Shown: positions 7,354 to 17,307, counted from the first letter of the stretch. The stretch is 34,554 bases of DNA from an uncultured Chitinophagaceae bacterium (GCA_937919945.1 CALESY010000131.1:1-34554); one strand, 5' to 3'. A program made the numbers and translations. The notes: generated from the letters alone by a model not told the origin.

Positions 7354-9756
7354 ATGAAGAACAGGGCTATTCGCAAAGTGGCGGTTGTAGGTAGTGGAGT
7401 GATGGGCAGCCGTATTGCCTGCCACTTTGCAGGTATTGGTGTGCAGGTGCTGTTGTTAGACATTATACCGTTTGAACTGAATGCTGCTGAACAAGCAAAG
7501 GGATTGACACTGGGTGATAAAGCCGTGCGTAACCGTATAGTAAACGATGCACTGCAGGCTACTCTGAAGGGCAAACCAAGTGCAGTATATACAAAAGATG
7601 TTGCCGGCAATATACAGATTGGCAATCTGGATGATGATATAGCCAAGCTGGCAGATTGCGACTGGATAATAGAAGCAGTCGTAGAAAGATTAGACATCAA
7701 ACAAAAAGTATTTGAAAAAATAGAACAATACCGCAAACAGGGTACGCTTATTACCACTAATACATCTGGCATACCGATACACATGATGAGTGAGGGCAGA
7801 AGCGAGGACTTTCGTCAACACTTTTGCGGTACGCACTTTTTCAACCCGCCACGCTATTTGCGCCTGCTGGAGATAATCCCCGCGCCTGATACCAAACAGG
7901 ATGTAATAGACTTCCTGATGCTGTATGGTGATAAGCATCTTGGCAAGACGACTGTATTGTGCAAAGACACGCCTGCATTTATTGCTAACCGAGTTGGTGT
8001 ATTTGGTTTTATGGCTGTGTTTCATGCTATGCAACAGTTGAATTTGACAGTGGATGAAATTGATACACTTACAGGCACTATGATGGGAAGGCCAAAGTCA
8101 GCTACTTTCCGTACGGGCGATGTAGTGGGTCTTGATACGTTGGTACACGTTGCCAAAGCGCTGCCACAAAATGTACCTGATGAAGCAAAAGAAATTTTTA
8201 AGCTACCTCCTTTTCTCGAAAAAATGGTAGAGAACAAGTGGCTGGGAGATAAAACAGGGCAAGGGTTTTACAAGAAGGTAAAAGGGACTAACGGCAAGTC
8301 GGACATATTGACGTTGAACCTGCAAACAATGGAGTATGGCCCGAAAGTGAAAACAAAATTTGCCACATTGGAAGCCGCAAAGCCGATAGATGACCTTGCT
8401 CAAAGACTGAAGGTATTGTATGCCGGGCAGGACAAAGCAGGTGAATTCTACAAGCTGTTTCACCATATGCTTTTTGCCTATGCCAGCAACAGAATACCTG
8501 AAATTGCAGACGAACTGTACAAAATAGATAATGCACTCAAAGCAGGATTTGGCTGGGAAATAGGTGCTTTTGAAAGTTGGGATGTGCTAGGTGTAGCCAA
8601 AGTTGCCGAAAAGATGAAGACAGTCGGCATTGCACCTGCCGGTTGGGTTGACGAAATGATTGCAACGGGTAACACTACATTTTATAAAACAGAAAACGGG
8701 CAGCGTAAGTATTACGATGTAGGCACTAAAACATACAAAGCCATACCCGGTAGTGGCACTTTCATACTACTAGAACATCTGGATGAACAAGTGGTATGGA
8801 AAAACAGTGCTTGCAAACTCTATGATATTGGCGATGGTGTGGTAGCCCTCCGCTGGAATACCAAAATGAATAGTATAGGCGGCGAAGTATTGGAAGCTGT
8901 GCAAAAATCGGTAGTCATAGCAGAAGAAAAATATAACGGACTTATTATTGCTAATGGCGGTCCCAACTTCAGCGCGGGTGCGAATGTGGGATTGATATTT
9001 ATGTTTGCTGCCGAGCAGGAATATGACGAACTGGATATGGCTATCCGCCAGTTTCAGAACGCAACTATGCGGTTGCGATATAGCAGTATACCCGTAGCCA
9101 TAGCTCCGCATGGCATGACGCTGGGTGGCGGTTGTGAGATGTGCCTGCATGCAGATACCGTGCAGGCAGCAGCAGAGAGCTATATTGGGTTGGTAGAGAT
9201 GGGCGTGGGCCTGATACCTGGCGGTGGTGGTACAAAAGAAATGGTAGTACGTGCAAGTGACAGAAACATAAAAGAAGACATAGAGTTGAATTATTTGCAG
9301 CAGTTATTCATCAACATAGGTACTGCCAAAGTATCTACCTCTGCTCATGAGGCGTATGAACTATCCATACTTCGTAAAGGTACAGACAGTATTTCTCTGA
9401 ACCCGGACAGGCGTATTGCAGATGCAAAAAGAAAAATACTGCAACTGCACGAACAGGGCTATACACAACCCGCACCCCGTAACGATATTAAAGTGCAGGG
9501 GCGCAGCGGGCTGGGCGCGTTGATGGCAGGCATACATGGTATGTGGCGCGGCAACTACATCAGCGACTATGATAAATTCATTGCAGAAAAACTGGCGCAT
9601 GTAATGTGCGGCGGCGACCTGAGTGGTCCAACGATTGTCAGCGAGCAATATTTATTAGACTTGGAACGCGAAGCATTCCTAAGCCTGTGCGGGCAACGCA
9701 AAACACTGGAACGTTTGCAAAGTATTTTACAAACAGGCAAACCTTTAAGAAACTAA
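7354..9756 (+). CDS. fadN: 3-hydroxyacyl-CoA dehydrogenase/enoyl-CoA hydratase (FadN type)
   Basis: A bifunctional beta-oxidation enzyme of 800 aa. The domain order is dehydrogenase first, hydratase second, as in Bacillus FadN and opposite to E. coli FadB. The NAD site GSGVMG is at residues 13-18; the dehydrogenase catalytic pair appears as H161 (GTHFFNPPR) and E173 (LEIIP). The crotonase half (~490-690) has the oxyanion-hole region FSAGANVG and two active-site glutamates (E595 in GGGCE, E615 in VEMGVGL). The ATG at 7354 is preferred over an in-frame TTG two codons earlier. No thiolase or acyl-CoA dehydrogenase gene follows; the next gene starts about 5 nt downstream and is unrelated. Confidence 0.92.
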   Translation: MKNRAIRKVAVVGSGVMGSRIACHFAGIGVQVLLLDIIPFELNAAEQAKGLTLGDKAVRNRIVNDALQATLKGKPSAVYTKDVAGNIQIGNLDDDIAKLADCDWIIEAVVERLDIKQKVFEKIEQYRKQGTLITTNTSGIPIHMMSEGRSEDFRQHFCGTHFFNPPRYLRLLEIIPAPDTKQDVIDFLMLYGDKHLGKTTVLCKDTPAFIANRVGVFGFMAVFHAMQQLNLTVDEIDTLTGTMMGRPKSATFRTGDVVGLDTLVHVAKALPQNVPDEAKEIFKLPPFLEKMVENKWLGDKTGQGFYKKVKGTNGKSDILTLNLQTMEYGPKVKTKFATLEAAKPIDDLAQRLKVLYAGQDKAGEFYKLFHHMLFAYASNRIPEIADELYKIDNALKAGFGWEIGAFESWDVLGVAKVAEKMKTVGIAPAGWVDEMIATGNTTFYKTENGQRKYYDVGTKTYKAIPGSGTFILLEHLDEQVVWKNSACKLYDIGDGVVALRWNTKMNSIGGEVLEAVQKSVVIAEEKYNGLIIANGGPNFSAGANVGLIFMFAAEQEYDELDMAIRQFQNATMRLRYSSIPVAIAPHGMTLGGGCEMCLHADTVQAAAESYIGLVEMGVGLIPGGGGTKEMVVRASDRNIKEDIELNYLQQLFINIGTAKVSTSAHEAYELSILRKGTDSISLNPDRRIADAKRKILQLHEQGYTQPAPRNDIKVQGRSGLGALMAGIHGMWRGNYISDYDKFIAEKLAHVMCGGDLSGPTIVSEQYLLDLEREAFLSLCGQRKTLERLQSILQTGKPLRN

Positions 9757-9761
9757 ACAGT

Positions 9762-10580
9762 TTGAGGACATTTGTGCTGTATATTATTTTATTAGTAGCT
9801 ACTGCTTCGCAAGTACATGGGCAGAGCGTGCAGCAGGTTGAGCAGGATATACTCGGATACCTCAGCAAAATACAATACTGGCGTTATGAATATTCGGCAG
9901 AGGACACAAATTTCTCTGCTGAAGTATCACCAGTTGATACGATTGAAGTTGCTAACAGAGAATTACTTCAGTATTTTCTGAAAGTAGGTGTAAACAACCA
10001 GACTATGCTTTCTGCCCCATTTAACCTATTGGAAAAAGCAGATATAAAAATTGTTACCTCGCCTGATAAGAAAATGCGCATATATAGCTGGGACACACAT
10101 ACAGGTGGCACAATGCATTTTTTCAATACAGTCGCACAATACGAAACAGGCAGTGGTGTAACTATTACTGAAATACGTGACAAGCCAGAGCATTACAAAG
10201 ACAGTATGATACCCGGCAATACTTATAACTTAATATATACAATGGCAGATAAAAGCGGCAAAAAATATTATCTTCCTGTTTACACTGCTATCTATTCTAC
10301 CAAGGATGTAATGAAGGGAATACGTGCTTTCTCAATAGAGAATGGCAAGCTTTTGGATGCTGAAATATTCAAAGCAACTAATAAGACATTAAGTAGGATT
10401 GAGTATGGTTATGACTACATGACTAACTATAGTTTCAAGAAAATGAAAGAAGAATATACCCTGTATATCAATAAACAAAAGTTGTATATACCAGTGGTTG
10501 AAGGTGAAAAAATAACAGGCAGGTGGTTGATATATGTTTGGAACGGAGAACAATTTGTTTTTGACAAAAATGCTAAGTAA
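9762..10580 (+). CDS. Secreted protein of unknown function
   Basis: The most likely start is TTG at 9762, giving 272 aa with a typical signal peptide (R2, hydrophobic core, VHGQ cleavage region at ~21). A GTG at 9774 would give a slightly shorter version. The frame stays open back to an ATG at 9606, but that would place 52 non-secretory residues inside fadN, so it was rejected. After the signal the protein is a soluble alpha/beta-looking domain with no motif I recognise; it contains a DTHTGGTMHFF segment (~105-115) and ends in WLIYVWNGEQFVFDKNAK. The stop overlaps the next ATG by 11 nt, indicating translational coupling with the TPR gene. Confidence 0.75.
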   Translation: MRTFVLYIILLVATASQVHGQSVQQVEQDILGYLSKIQYWRYEYSAEDTNFSAEVSPVDTIEVANRELLQYFLKVGVNNQTMLSAPFNLLEKADIKIVTSPDKKMRIYSWDTHTGGTMHFFNTVAQYETGSGVTITEIRDKPEHYKDSMIPGNTYNLIYTMADKSGKKYYLPVYTAIYSTKDVMKGIRAFSIENGKLLDAEIFKATNKTLSRIEYGYDYMTNYSFKKMKEEYTLYINKQKLYIPVVEGEKITGRWLIYVWNGEQFVFDKNAK

Positions 10581-12402
10581 GAATATAATATACTGTATAT
10601 GCACAGCGGCGATGCTATGTATCGCATCTTTAACGGGATATACACAAACAGACCCGATAACGACTGCACGTAGCTTCGCAGAGAAAAAGGAATACGCTAA
10701 ATCGGCGGAATTGTATCAAAAAATATATGACAAAAACCCCGCTGACTACGACGTGTACAATGAATATGTGGAAGTACTATTGGCACTTAAAGATTATAAG
10801 CAGGCAGAAAAAATTATTGATATACAAAAGCAAGTACGCCCGGGCTTCCCTTTGCCATATATAGATGCCGGCAGGGTGCAATTGGCAAATGGCAAAGACA
10901 AAAAAGCAACAGAACAATTTGAAGAAGCTATTGCTAAACTAAATGGCGACGATAACTGGACAAGACAGACAGCTAATAAGTTTTCAGAAATAGGGCAAGA
11001 CGATTATGCCATCAAAGCGTATGAGAAAATACGTGACCAATTCAGAACTGCATTTATGTATGCGGGGCCACTATCACGGATGTATGCTAAAAAAGGCGAA
11101 ACTGAAAAAGCCATCAGTATCATGTTGGATGGCGGGCAACCGTATATGGTAAACGCAGGTGAAGATACCAAAACAGGATTGTTAGAGATATTGGGCAACG
11201 ACCCTAAAAAGCTATTGGCAGGGCAAAAAGCCATCATTAAAAAAATTAACGAACAACCCGACAATCCGTTTTATAGTGATTTGCTGACATGGCTCTATAC
11301 ACAGAAAGATGATTGGGATGGCGCATTGATGCAAACAATCGCATTAGATGAACGATTTAAAGAACAAGGTGAGCGCATATTGGATTTTGCACGCTACGCT
11401 GCCAAGGAAGAACAACATGAAATAGCCATCAAAGCATATGAAGAGGTAATTAATACAGGGAACGACAAGCCATACTATACCATATCGAGAATAGAGAAAT
11501 TAGGAGTGCAGTTTGCACAGTTGCAAAAGAACGTATCCTATACTCCGGCAGATGTTGCAAATCTTGTAAAACAATACGATGAGTTTTTTACACAATCGCC
11601 GCAATACTACATAAACGATGCAGTACGCGAATATGCCAAGCTACAGGCACAATACAATAACAATCCCAAAGCGGGTATTACAATACTGAAAAAAGCATTA
11701 GAGCAAAACGGCATTACCAAATTCCTGAAAGGACAATGCAAACTGCAATTGGGAGATTACTATATACTGGATGGAGAAATATGGGAAGCATCGCTGTTGT
11801 ATAGTCAGGTAGATAAAGACTTCCGGGAAGATTTGCTGGGCGAAGAGGCCCGTTTCAGAAATGCTAAGCTTGCCTATTACCGTGGCGATTTTGACTGGGC
11901 ACAAGGCCAGCTTACGGTACTGAAAGCATCTACGGCAGAACTGATTGCTAATGATGCACTTTACTTGTCAATACTAATTACGGAAAATCTGGCAGAGGAT
12001 AGCAATTATGTACCGCTTCGCCGCTTTGCATATGCAGATTTATTACTGTTCCAAAACAAAGACAAAGAAGCCGCAATATTGCTGGATAGTATTGTTACAT
12101 ATTTCCCTGAGCATCCTTTGTACGACGATATATTACTACAAAAAGCAAAACTGGCACAGAAACACAGGGAATATGATAAAGCCATCAGCTACCTAACCAC
12201 TATACATGATAAACATGGAAAAGATGTATTGGGCGACGATGCGGTGTACCGAATGGCAGACATATATGAACACTACCTGCACAAGCAAGATCTTGCAAAA
12301 AAATATTACGAAATGCTGATACTTGAATATCCGGGAAGCACCTATATACAAACAGCCCGCAACAGATTGAGTGCACTACAGACAGGCACTATAGTACCCT
12401 GA
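10570..12402 (+). CDS. TPR-repeat exported protein
   Basis: A 610-aa protein with an N-terminal signal peptide (hydrophobic run ending GYTQ, ~26) followed by helical TPR-like repeats along its length; the clearest are SAELYQKIYDKNPADYDVY near residue 50 and repeats in the last 150 residues (YDKAISYLTTIHDKHGKD, LAKKYYEMLILEYPGS). It is probably a periplasmic scaffold or chaperone-like protein. The start at 10570 was chosen because it yields the signal peptide; an ATG at 10534 adds 12 residues that disrupt it. The gene overlaps the preceding one by 11 nt and ends 5 nt before comEC, so the genes form one transcription unit. Confidence 0.85.
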   Translation: MLSKNIIYCICTAAMLCIASLTGYTQTDPITTARSFAEKKEYAKSAELYQKIYDKNPADYDVYNEYVEVLLALKDYKQAEKIIDIQKQVRPGFPLPYIDAGRVQLANGKDKKATEQFEEAIAKLNGDDNWTRQTANKFSEIGQDDYAIKAYEKIRDQFRTAFMYAGPLSRMYAKKGETEKAISIMLDGGQPYMVNAGEDTKTGLLEILGNDPKKLLAGQKAIIKKINEQPDNPFYSDLLTWLYTQKDDWDGALMQTIALDERFKEQGERILDFARYAAKEEQHEIAIKAYEEVINTGNDKPYYTISRIEKLGVQFAQLQKNVSYTPADVANLVKQYDEFFTQSPQYYINDAVREYAKLQAQYNNNPKAGITILKKALEQNGITKFLKGQCKLQLGDYYILDGEIWEASLLYSQVDKDFREDLLGEEARFRNAKLAYYRGDFDWAQGQLTVLKASTAELIANDALYLSILITENLAEDSNYVPLRRFAYADLLLFQNKDKEAAILLDSIVTYFPEHPLYDDILLQKAKLAQKHREYDKAISYLTTIHDKHGKDVLGDDAVYRMADIYEHYLHKQDLAKKYYEMLILEYPGSTYIQTARNRLSALQTGTIVP

Positions 12403-12407
12403 CAGGC

Positions 12408-14465
12408 ATGAAGCGTTGGCCACTACAAGAAGCATGGTTTTGGGAACGTGCACCGTTCTTTCGATTATTATTGCCTTTGATAGCAGGGATATTATTGTAT
12501 GACAATATTATCCCTTCGCTGAATTACACACCGATACTCACCGTTGCAATAATAGCTGGCATTTCGTTTGCCATTGTTTCTTTATTTCCATCGCAAACAA
12601 AAACGTTCAGGCATCTTCGGTTTGGCACGCTTCATGTAGCTCTGATAGCTGCCACATGGTTGTTAAGTTATCATAACGACATCAGAAATAATGAAAAATG
12701 GTTTGCTGCAAATAAAAGCCGTGCTTATGTTGCTCGTATTACAAGCCCACCAATTGAAAAAGAAAAAACATGGAAGCTGAAAACAGAAGTAATCGGCACA
12801 AGAGATGGAACAGGCAAAACAATAGGTGATGCGTTTGTGTATGTCTATAAAAACAAGCTGCCTTTATTGCTTTCACAAGGCGACACCATCATATTACCTG
12901 CAAAATGGCAACCGGTACAAACAAGCGGAAACCCTTTTGAGTTTGATTATGTTGCTTATTGCAACAGGAACAATATCTACTATCAACAATTTTTAGCTTC
13001 TGATGAACTAGTGTTATATAACACTGCATCGCGGAAAGACATACCGTGGGTACAGCGTTTACACAATAAAACAGTTGACATACTGCAGCAATACATAAAA
13101 GACAACAAAGTAGCTGGGCTGATGCAGGCTATGCTGGTGGGGGAAGAAGCCAATTTGGATACAGACATCCGGCAAGCATATTCTGACACTGGTATCATAC
13201 ACATCATTGCCATTTCGGGCTCGCATATTACGTTCTTTTTTCTTGTCATTGCGTTTGCACTAGGATGGATAAAACATAAAAAATGTAAGTGGATAAAATA
13301 CATTGCTGCTATTCCGTTGGTGTGGCTATACGTTGCCATGAGCGGAGCACCACCTAGTGCTGTACGTGCAGCGATGATGTTTTCTATTCTAGGTATTGGT
13401 TTTGCGTTGGATAAGCAATCCTATAGCCTGAATCATTTATTTGCTACAGCCTTTATATTACTATGCGCTGAGCCGATGTGGTTGTATGCCATTGGTTTTC
13501 AACTATCGTTTGTTGCCGTATTATCGCTGATACTGTTTTACCGGCCCATTTATAAATTATACACACCTGCAAACTCTATTGTAAGACTACTATGGCAGGT
13601 AGTAGCTGCTAGCTTGGCTGCAGAAGTGTTAGTTGCACCATTAGTAGTATATTATTTTCACTTGTTCCCTCTGATGTTTATCATAGCCAATGTAGCCGCC
13701 TATTTATTTATGGGCATGGCATTGATAGGCGGCATGTTGTTAGTTGCTTGCAGCACCATACCGCCAATAGCTACAGCCATTGGTGCGGTTATAACATATA
13801 TTGTTTCTGTTTTCAATCGGTGGGTGTATGCTTTGCAGGAATTTAACCCGCCGTCATTCAGCTTTTTGCAAGTAAGGATGGCAGAATTATTATTACTCTA
13901 CCTGATAATAGCGGGTGTGGCAGTGTATGTTTTGCGTCAAAAGAAAGCAGGGTTATATGTGGCGATTATTTCCACCATCATTTTTTTAATATCCCTCAAT
14001 ATAAACGAATGGTATGCGCTACATCAGCAGCGATTGATTGTATATAATATGGGCAAAGCAAACCATATAGAATTGATACAGGGTAAACAATACAGTATAT
14101 TGAGTACAGATACAAGCCTGAGTAACGGAAAGAAAAATTATGTACTGAAGCCTACACATACAGGCTACCATGCATGGCGCAGTAGTAATACATACAACAA
14201 AGACATTGTATATCTCAACAATCAGTCGGTATTGATACTGCATAAAAATCCGGCAACAAATAATCCGTTCCATGTAGATTGTGTAATCATCAACTATAAA
14301 GCAGATGCCAGAGATTTACAACACATAAAAACCACATTCTCGCCCAAACAAGTAGTTGTAGGCAATAACCTACCTCGTAGCCAAACAGATGTATTTATTA
14401 ATCAAGCCCAAGTACACGGTATCAATCTATGGGTTGTATCCAGAAACGGTGCGTTTGTATTATGA
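12408..14465 (+). CDS. comEC: ComEC/Rec2-family DNA-uptake channel protein
   Basis: An inner-membrane protein of 685 aa related to the channel that carries single-stranded DNA into the cytoplasm during natural transformation. It has N-terminal transmembrane helices with a soluble DUF4131-like region (~30-200). The Competence domain (~225-500) carries the characteristic LVGEEANLD and AISGSH (around residue 270) segments and many hydrophobic helices. The C-terminal ~150 residues begin LIVYNMGKANHIELI, where a metallo-beta-lactamase-like domain normally sits, but no HxHxDH metal motif is present. Truncated or degenerate C-termini are typical of Bacteroidota ComEC. The ATG is 5 nt after the TPR gene. 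Confidence 0.9.
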   Translation: MKRWPLQEAWFWERAPFFRLLLPLIAGILLYDNIIPSLNYTPILTVAIIAGISFAIVSLFPSQTKTFRHLRFGTLHVALIAATWLLSYHNDIRNNEKWFAANKSRAYVARITSPPIEKEKTWKLKTEVIGTRDGTGKTIGDAFVYVYKNKLPLLLSQGDTIILPAKWQPVQTSGNPFEFDYVAYCNRNNIYYQQFLASDELVLYNTASRKDIPWVQRLHNKTVDILQQYIKDNKVAGLMQAMLVGEEANLDTDIRQAYSDTGIIHIIAISGSHITFFFLVIAFALGWIKHKKCKWIKYIAAIPLVWLYVAMSGAPPSAVRAAMMFSILGIGFALDKQSYSLNHLFATAFILLCAEPMWLYAIGFQLSFVAVLSLILFYRPIYKLYTPANSIVRLLWQVVAASLAAEVLVAPLVVYYFHLFPLMFIIANVAAYLFMGMALIGGMLLVACSTIPPIATAIGAVITYIVSVFNRWVYALQEFNPPSFSFLQVRMAELLLLYLIIAGVAVYVLRQKKAGLYVAIISTIIFLISLNINEWYALHQQRLIVYNMGKANHIELIQGKQYSILSTDTSLSNGKKNYVLKPTHTGYHAWRSSNTYNKDIVYLNNQSVLILHKNPATNNPFHVDCVIINYKADARDLQHIKTTFSPKQVVVGNNLPRSQTDVFINQAQVHGINLWVVSRNGAFVL

Positions 14466-14484
14466 GTTTACTGGCTGTTTTATC

Positions 14485-14492
14485 TATCTTTG
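14485..14492 (+). promoter_or_regulatory. -7 box of purH
   Basis: TATCTTTG, a perfect TAnnTTTG match 33 nt before the purH ATG at 14526. It supports that start over an in-frame TTG at 14490, which overlaps the box itself. Confidence 0.6.
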
Positions 14493-14525
14493 CGGCTCAA
14501 TTTCGTACTATTAAATAGTTTTTGC

Positions 14526-16040
14526 ATGAATCGCAGCATCAAGTCGGCACTTATTTCTGTTTTCTATAAAGATGGCTTGGAGCCGATTGTCCGCAAACTG
14601 AATGAACTGGGTGTTACTATCTACTCTACCGGCGGCACACAAAGTTTTGTAGAAAATCTGGGCATCCCTTGTGTGGCTGTAGAAAGTGTTACAAGCTATC
14701 CCTCTATTCTCGGCGGACGTGTAAAAACATTGCATCCCAAAGTATTTGGAGGCATATTGGCGCGTCGCGATTTTGCTGAAGACCAGCAGCATGTGCACGA
14801 ATATGAAATACCATTACTCGATTTAGTGATTGTTGACCTATACCCCTTTGAGGAAACTGTGCGTAGTACCAATGACGAGAAAGCCATCATTGAAAAAATA
14901 GACATAGGCGGTGTATCGCTCATACGCGCTGCAGCCAAAAACCATCAGGATGTTTGCATTGTAGCTTCGCGCAACCAATATACTGATTTGCTGGAATTAC
15001 TCAACACACAAAACGGTGAAACTACGCTGGCAGACCGTCGCAAAATGGCTGCGGCTGCGTTTACAGAATGTGCACATTACGATGTTGCCATTTCAGACTA
15101 TTTTGCTAAAGGCACTGATGCTATAGAATTTCAACTGGCAGTTGCTAATAAACAACCACTACGCTATGGCGAAAATCCACACCAACCCGCAGCTTTCTAT
15201 GGAGATATAGAAGCGCTCTTTACCAAGTTGAATGGCAAAGAACTTTCTTATAACAACCTGGTGGACGTAGATGCCGCTTGTCAGATAATTGCTGAATTTA
15301 CAAACCCTGCCTTTGCCATCATCAAGCATACTAATGTGTGCGGTGTTGCTGAGCGTAGTGATATATTAACAGCATGGGAAGCTGCATTGGCAGGCGACCC
15401 GGAAAGTGCATTTGGTGGCGTGTTGGTAAGTAACCAAACAGTCAACATAGCTACGGCACAAAAAATAAACGAGTTATTTTTTGAAATACTGATAGCTCCG
15501 GCTTTTGATGAAGATGCCCTGACTCTGCTGAAGAGCAAGAAGAACCGCATATTGCTGCAACAAAAACAAAATTTTTATCCTGAAAGAGAATACAAGCGCA
15601 TACTGAACGGCGTGCTGGTGCAGGATGCAGATAAAACCAACTATGCCGAATGGACGGAAGCAGGCGGACGCAACACTACTGAAGTTGAAAAACAGGATTT
15701 AATATTTGCCAATATCATCTGCAAACATTTGAAATCGAATGCTATTGCATTGGTAAAAAACAAACAATTAGTAGGCAAGGGCTGCGGACAAACCAGCCGT
15801 ATAGATGCACTCCGCCAATCTTTAGAGAAAGCCAATCAATTTGGCTTCAATCTGGAAGGGGCAGTTTTAGCATCAGATGCTTTCTTCCCGTTCGACGACT
15901 GTGCCCGTATGGCTCATCAGGCAGGCATCACGGCATTGATACAACCAGGCGGCTCAGTACGTGACAATGATACTATACAGTACTGTAAAGACAATAATAT
16001 AGCGTTGGTGATAACAGGTGTTCGCCACTTTAAGCACTAA
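14526..16040 (+). CDS. purH: Bifunctional AICAR formyltransferase/IMP cyclohydrolase
   Basis: Catalyses the last two steps of IMP synthesis (504 aa; family usually 510-530). The N-terminal MGS-like cyclohydrolase domain (~1-190) contains YSTGGT and GGRVKTLHPKVFGG. The formyltransferase domain (~195-504) shows RYGENPHQ and the catalytic Lys-His pair K267-H268 in IIKHTNVCG. The C-terminus ends in the family signature TGVRHFKH. Nothing is missing. It is not clustered with other purine genes here; a GNAT gene follows after 18 nt. Confidence 0.97.
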   Translation: MNRSIKSALISVFYKDGLEPIVRKLNELGVTIYSTGGTQSFVENLGIPCVAVESVTSYPSILGGRVKTLHPKVFGGILARRDFAEDQQHVHEYEIPLLDLVIVDLYPFEETVRSTNDEKAIIEKIDIGGVSLIRAAAKNHQDVCIVASRNQYTDLLELLNTQNGETTLADRRKMAAAAFTECAHYDVAISDYFAKGTDAIEFQLAVANKQPLRYGENPHQPAAFYGDIEALFTKLNGKELSYNNLVDVDAACQIIAEFTNPAFAIIKHTNVCGVAERSDILTAWEAALAGDPESAFGGVLVSNQTVNIATAQKINELFFEILIAPAFDEDALTLLKSKKNRILLQQKQNFYPEREYKRILNGVLVQDADKTNYAEWTEAGGRNTTEVEKQDLIFANIICKHLKSNAIALVKNKQLVGKGCGQTSRIDALRQSLEKANQFGFNLEGAVLASDAFFPFDDCARMAHQAGITALIQPGGSVRDNDTIQYCKDNNIALVITGVRHFKH

Positions 16041-16058
16041 TGCTTATATTCACAGTCT

Positions 16059-16607
16059 ATGGTATCCATCCTCATAGACAATGATTTACTCTTACGCAGT
16101 TATCAGGCAGAAGACGCTGCAGACCTTTTTCGTGCAGTTGACGAGTCGAGAGAACATTTGCGCCCATGGCTGTTGTGGGTAGATCGTACTACTAAGCCCG
16201 AACATTCGCAGCTATTCATACAATCATCCCTGCAATGGCAAAACAATCAGGAAGGGATAGCTCTGGGTATTTTTCTGAACAGAAAAATAATTGGTGGTAT
16301 CGGTATGCACCATTGGGACCATACACTGCAAAAAGCACAACTTGGCTATTGGGTAAGCAAAGAGCATGAAGGGAAAGGCATAGTATCTGCTTGTTTGGAA
16401 AGGTTTATCGACTTTCTTTTTAATAAAGTAGGGCTAAATAAACTGGAAATACATTTTGTAACAACCAATAAGCGTAGTGCAACGATTGCAAGCAGATTCG
16501 GGTTCAAAACAGAAGGCATTATACGCGATAGCTACATCATAAATGGCATGTTTACCGATCTTGTTGTAACTGGTTTGCTCAAACAGGAGTGGAAAGAGAA
16601 AAAGTAA
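16059..16607 (+). CDS. GNAT N-acetyltransferase (RimJ/RimL-like)
   Basis: A 182-aa acetyl-CoA-dependent acetyltransferase of the ribosomal-protein-type subgroup. The acetyl-CoA pyrophosphate-binding segment is EHEGKGIVSACLERFIDF (~105-122), preceded by the beta-bulge strand QLGYWV and followed by the LEIHFVTTNKRSATIASRFGF helix region. The closest family resemblance is to YdaF/YjcK-type proteins. The acceptor substrate cannot be inferred. It starts 18 nt after purH and is probably co-transcribed with it. The opposing gene ends at 16711; I see no hairpin between them. Confidence 0.85.
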   Translation: MVSILIDNDLLLRSYQAEDAADLFRAVDESREHLRPWLLWVDRTTKPEHSQLFIQSSLQWQNNQEGIALGIFLNRKIIGGIGMHHWDHTLQKAQLGYWVSKEHEGKGIVSACLERFIDFLFNKVGLNKLEIHFVTTNKRSATIASRFGFKTEGIIRDSYIINGMFTDLVVTGLLKQEWKEKK

Positions 16608-16710
16608 ATACTCACTACATTTCTACATCCCTTCGATTTATGAAGATATGCCTTGCACAGTTCAGTTGGCTATAATATACTCCTGTTAACACCAAAAGGT
16701 TGACAATCCC

Positions 16711-17307
16711 TCATCCACCCTTTATCTTATTCCAGGTATCATAGAGGCTTTCCTGTGCAGGGCGGTTAGCCGGTATTTCTTTAAGTGGTTCGCAAGGTGA
16801 AGCATGTTGGTACATATCCTGCGGCAGGCTTTGATATAGTTTTGTACCTTTTGTTTTCCAATGTATCATTTCATCGCTCACTTCTTTTATTACCTTGCCG
16901 GGGTTGCCAACTACTAAACTTCGTGGCGGTATTTTGCTGTTAGCTGCAATAAATGATAGTGCACCTATGATACACTCATCACCTATCTCTACATCATCCA
17001 TCACTACACTATTCATACCCACCAATACATTTTTGCCAATAGTAGCACCATGTATTATGGCCCCATGACCTATATGCGCACCTTCTCTCAGCAACACCGT
17101 TACACCGGGAAACATATGTATCGTACAGTTTTCCTGCACGTTACAACCATCTTCTATTACAATGCCACCCCAGTCGCCACGCAAGGCAGCTCCCGGACCT
17201 ATATATACATCCTTACCTATTATTACATTACCCGTCACCACCGCTTGTGGGTGAACATAGGCGCTTGGGTGTACCACAGGTATAAAGCCTTTGAATGAGT
17301 AGAACAT
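16711..17307 (-). CDS. Gamma-carbonic-anhydrase-like hexapeptide-repeat protein (PaaY-like)
   Basis: A 198-aa left-handed beta-helix protein. Hexapeptide repeats run through residues ~12-150 (VVTGNVIIGKDVYIG, VEIGDECIIGA and so on). Three histidines in the family metal-ligand positions are present: H64 (CTIHMF), H81 and H86 (HIGHGAIIHGA). The C-terminal helix (KTKGTKLYQSLPQDMYQ) and length match the PaaY/CaiE branch better than the shorter YrdA branch. PaaY proteins are thioesterases linked to phenylacetate breakdown, but no paa genes are nearby, so the role here is open. The start is 11 nt after the stop of the upstream 113-aa gene. Confidence 0.82.
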   Translation of the reverse strand: MFYSFKGFIPVVHPSAYVHPQAVVTGNVIIGKDVYIGPGAALRGDWGGIVIEDGCNVQENCTIHMFPGVTVLLREGAHIGHGAIIHGATIGKNVLVGMNSVVMDDVEIGDECIIGALSFIAANSKIPPRSLVVGNPGKVIKEVSDEMIHWKTKGTKLYQSLPQDMYQHASPCEPLKEIPANRPAQESLYDTWNKIKGG

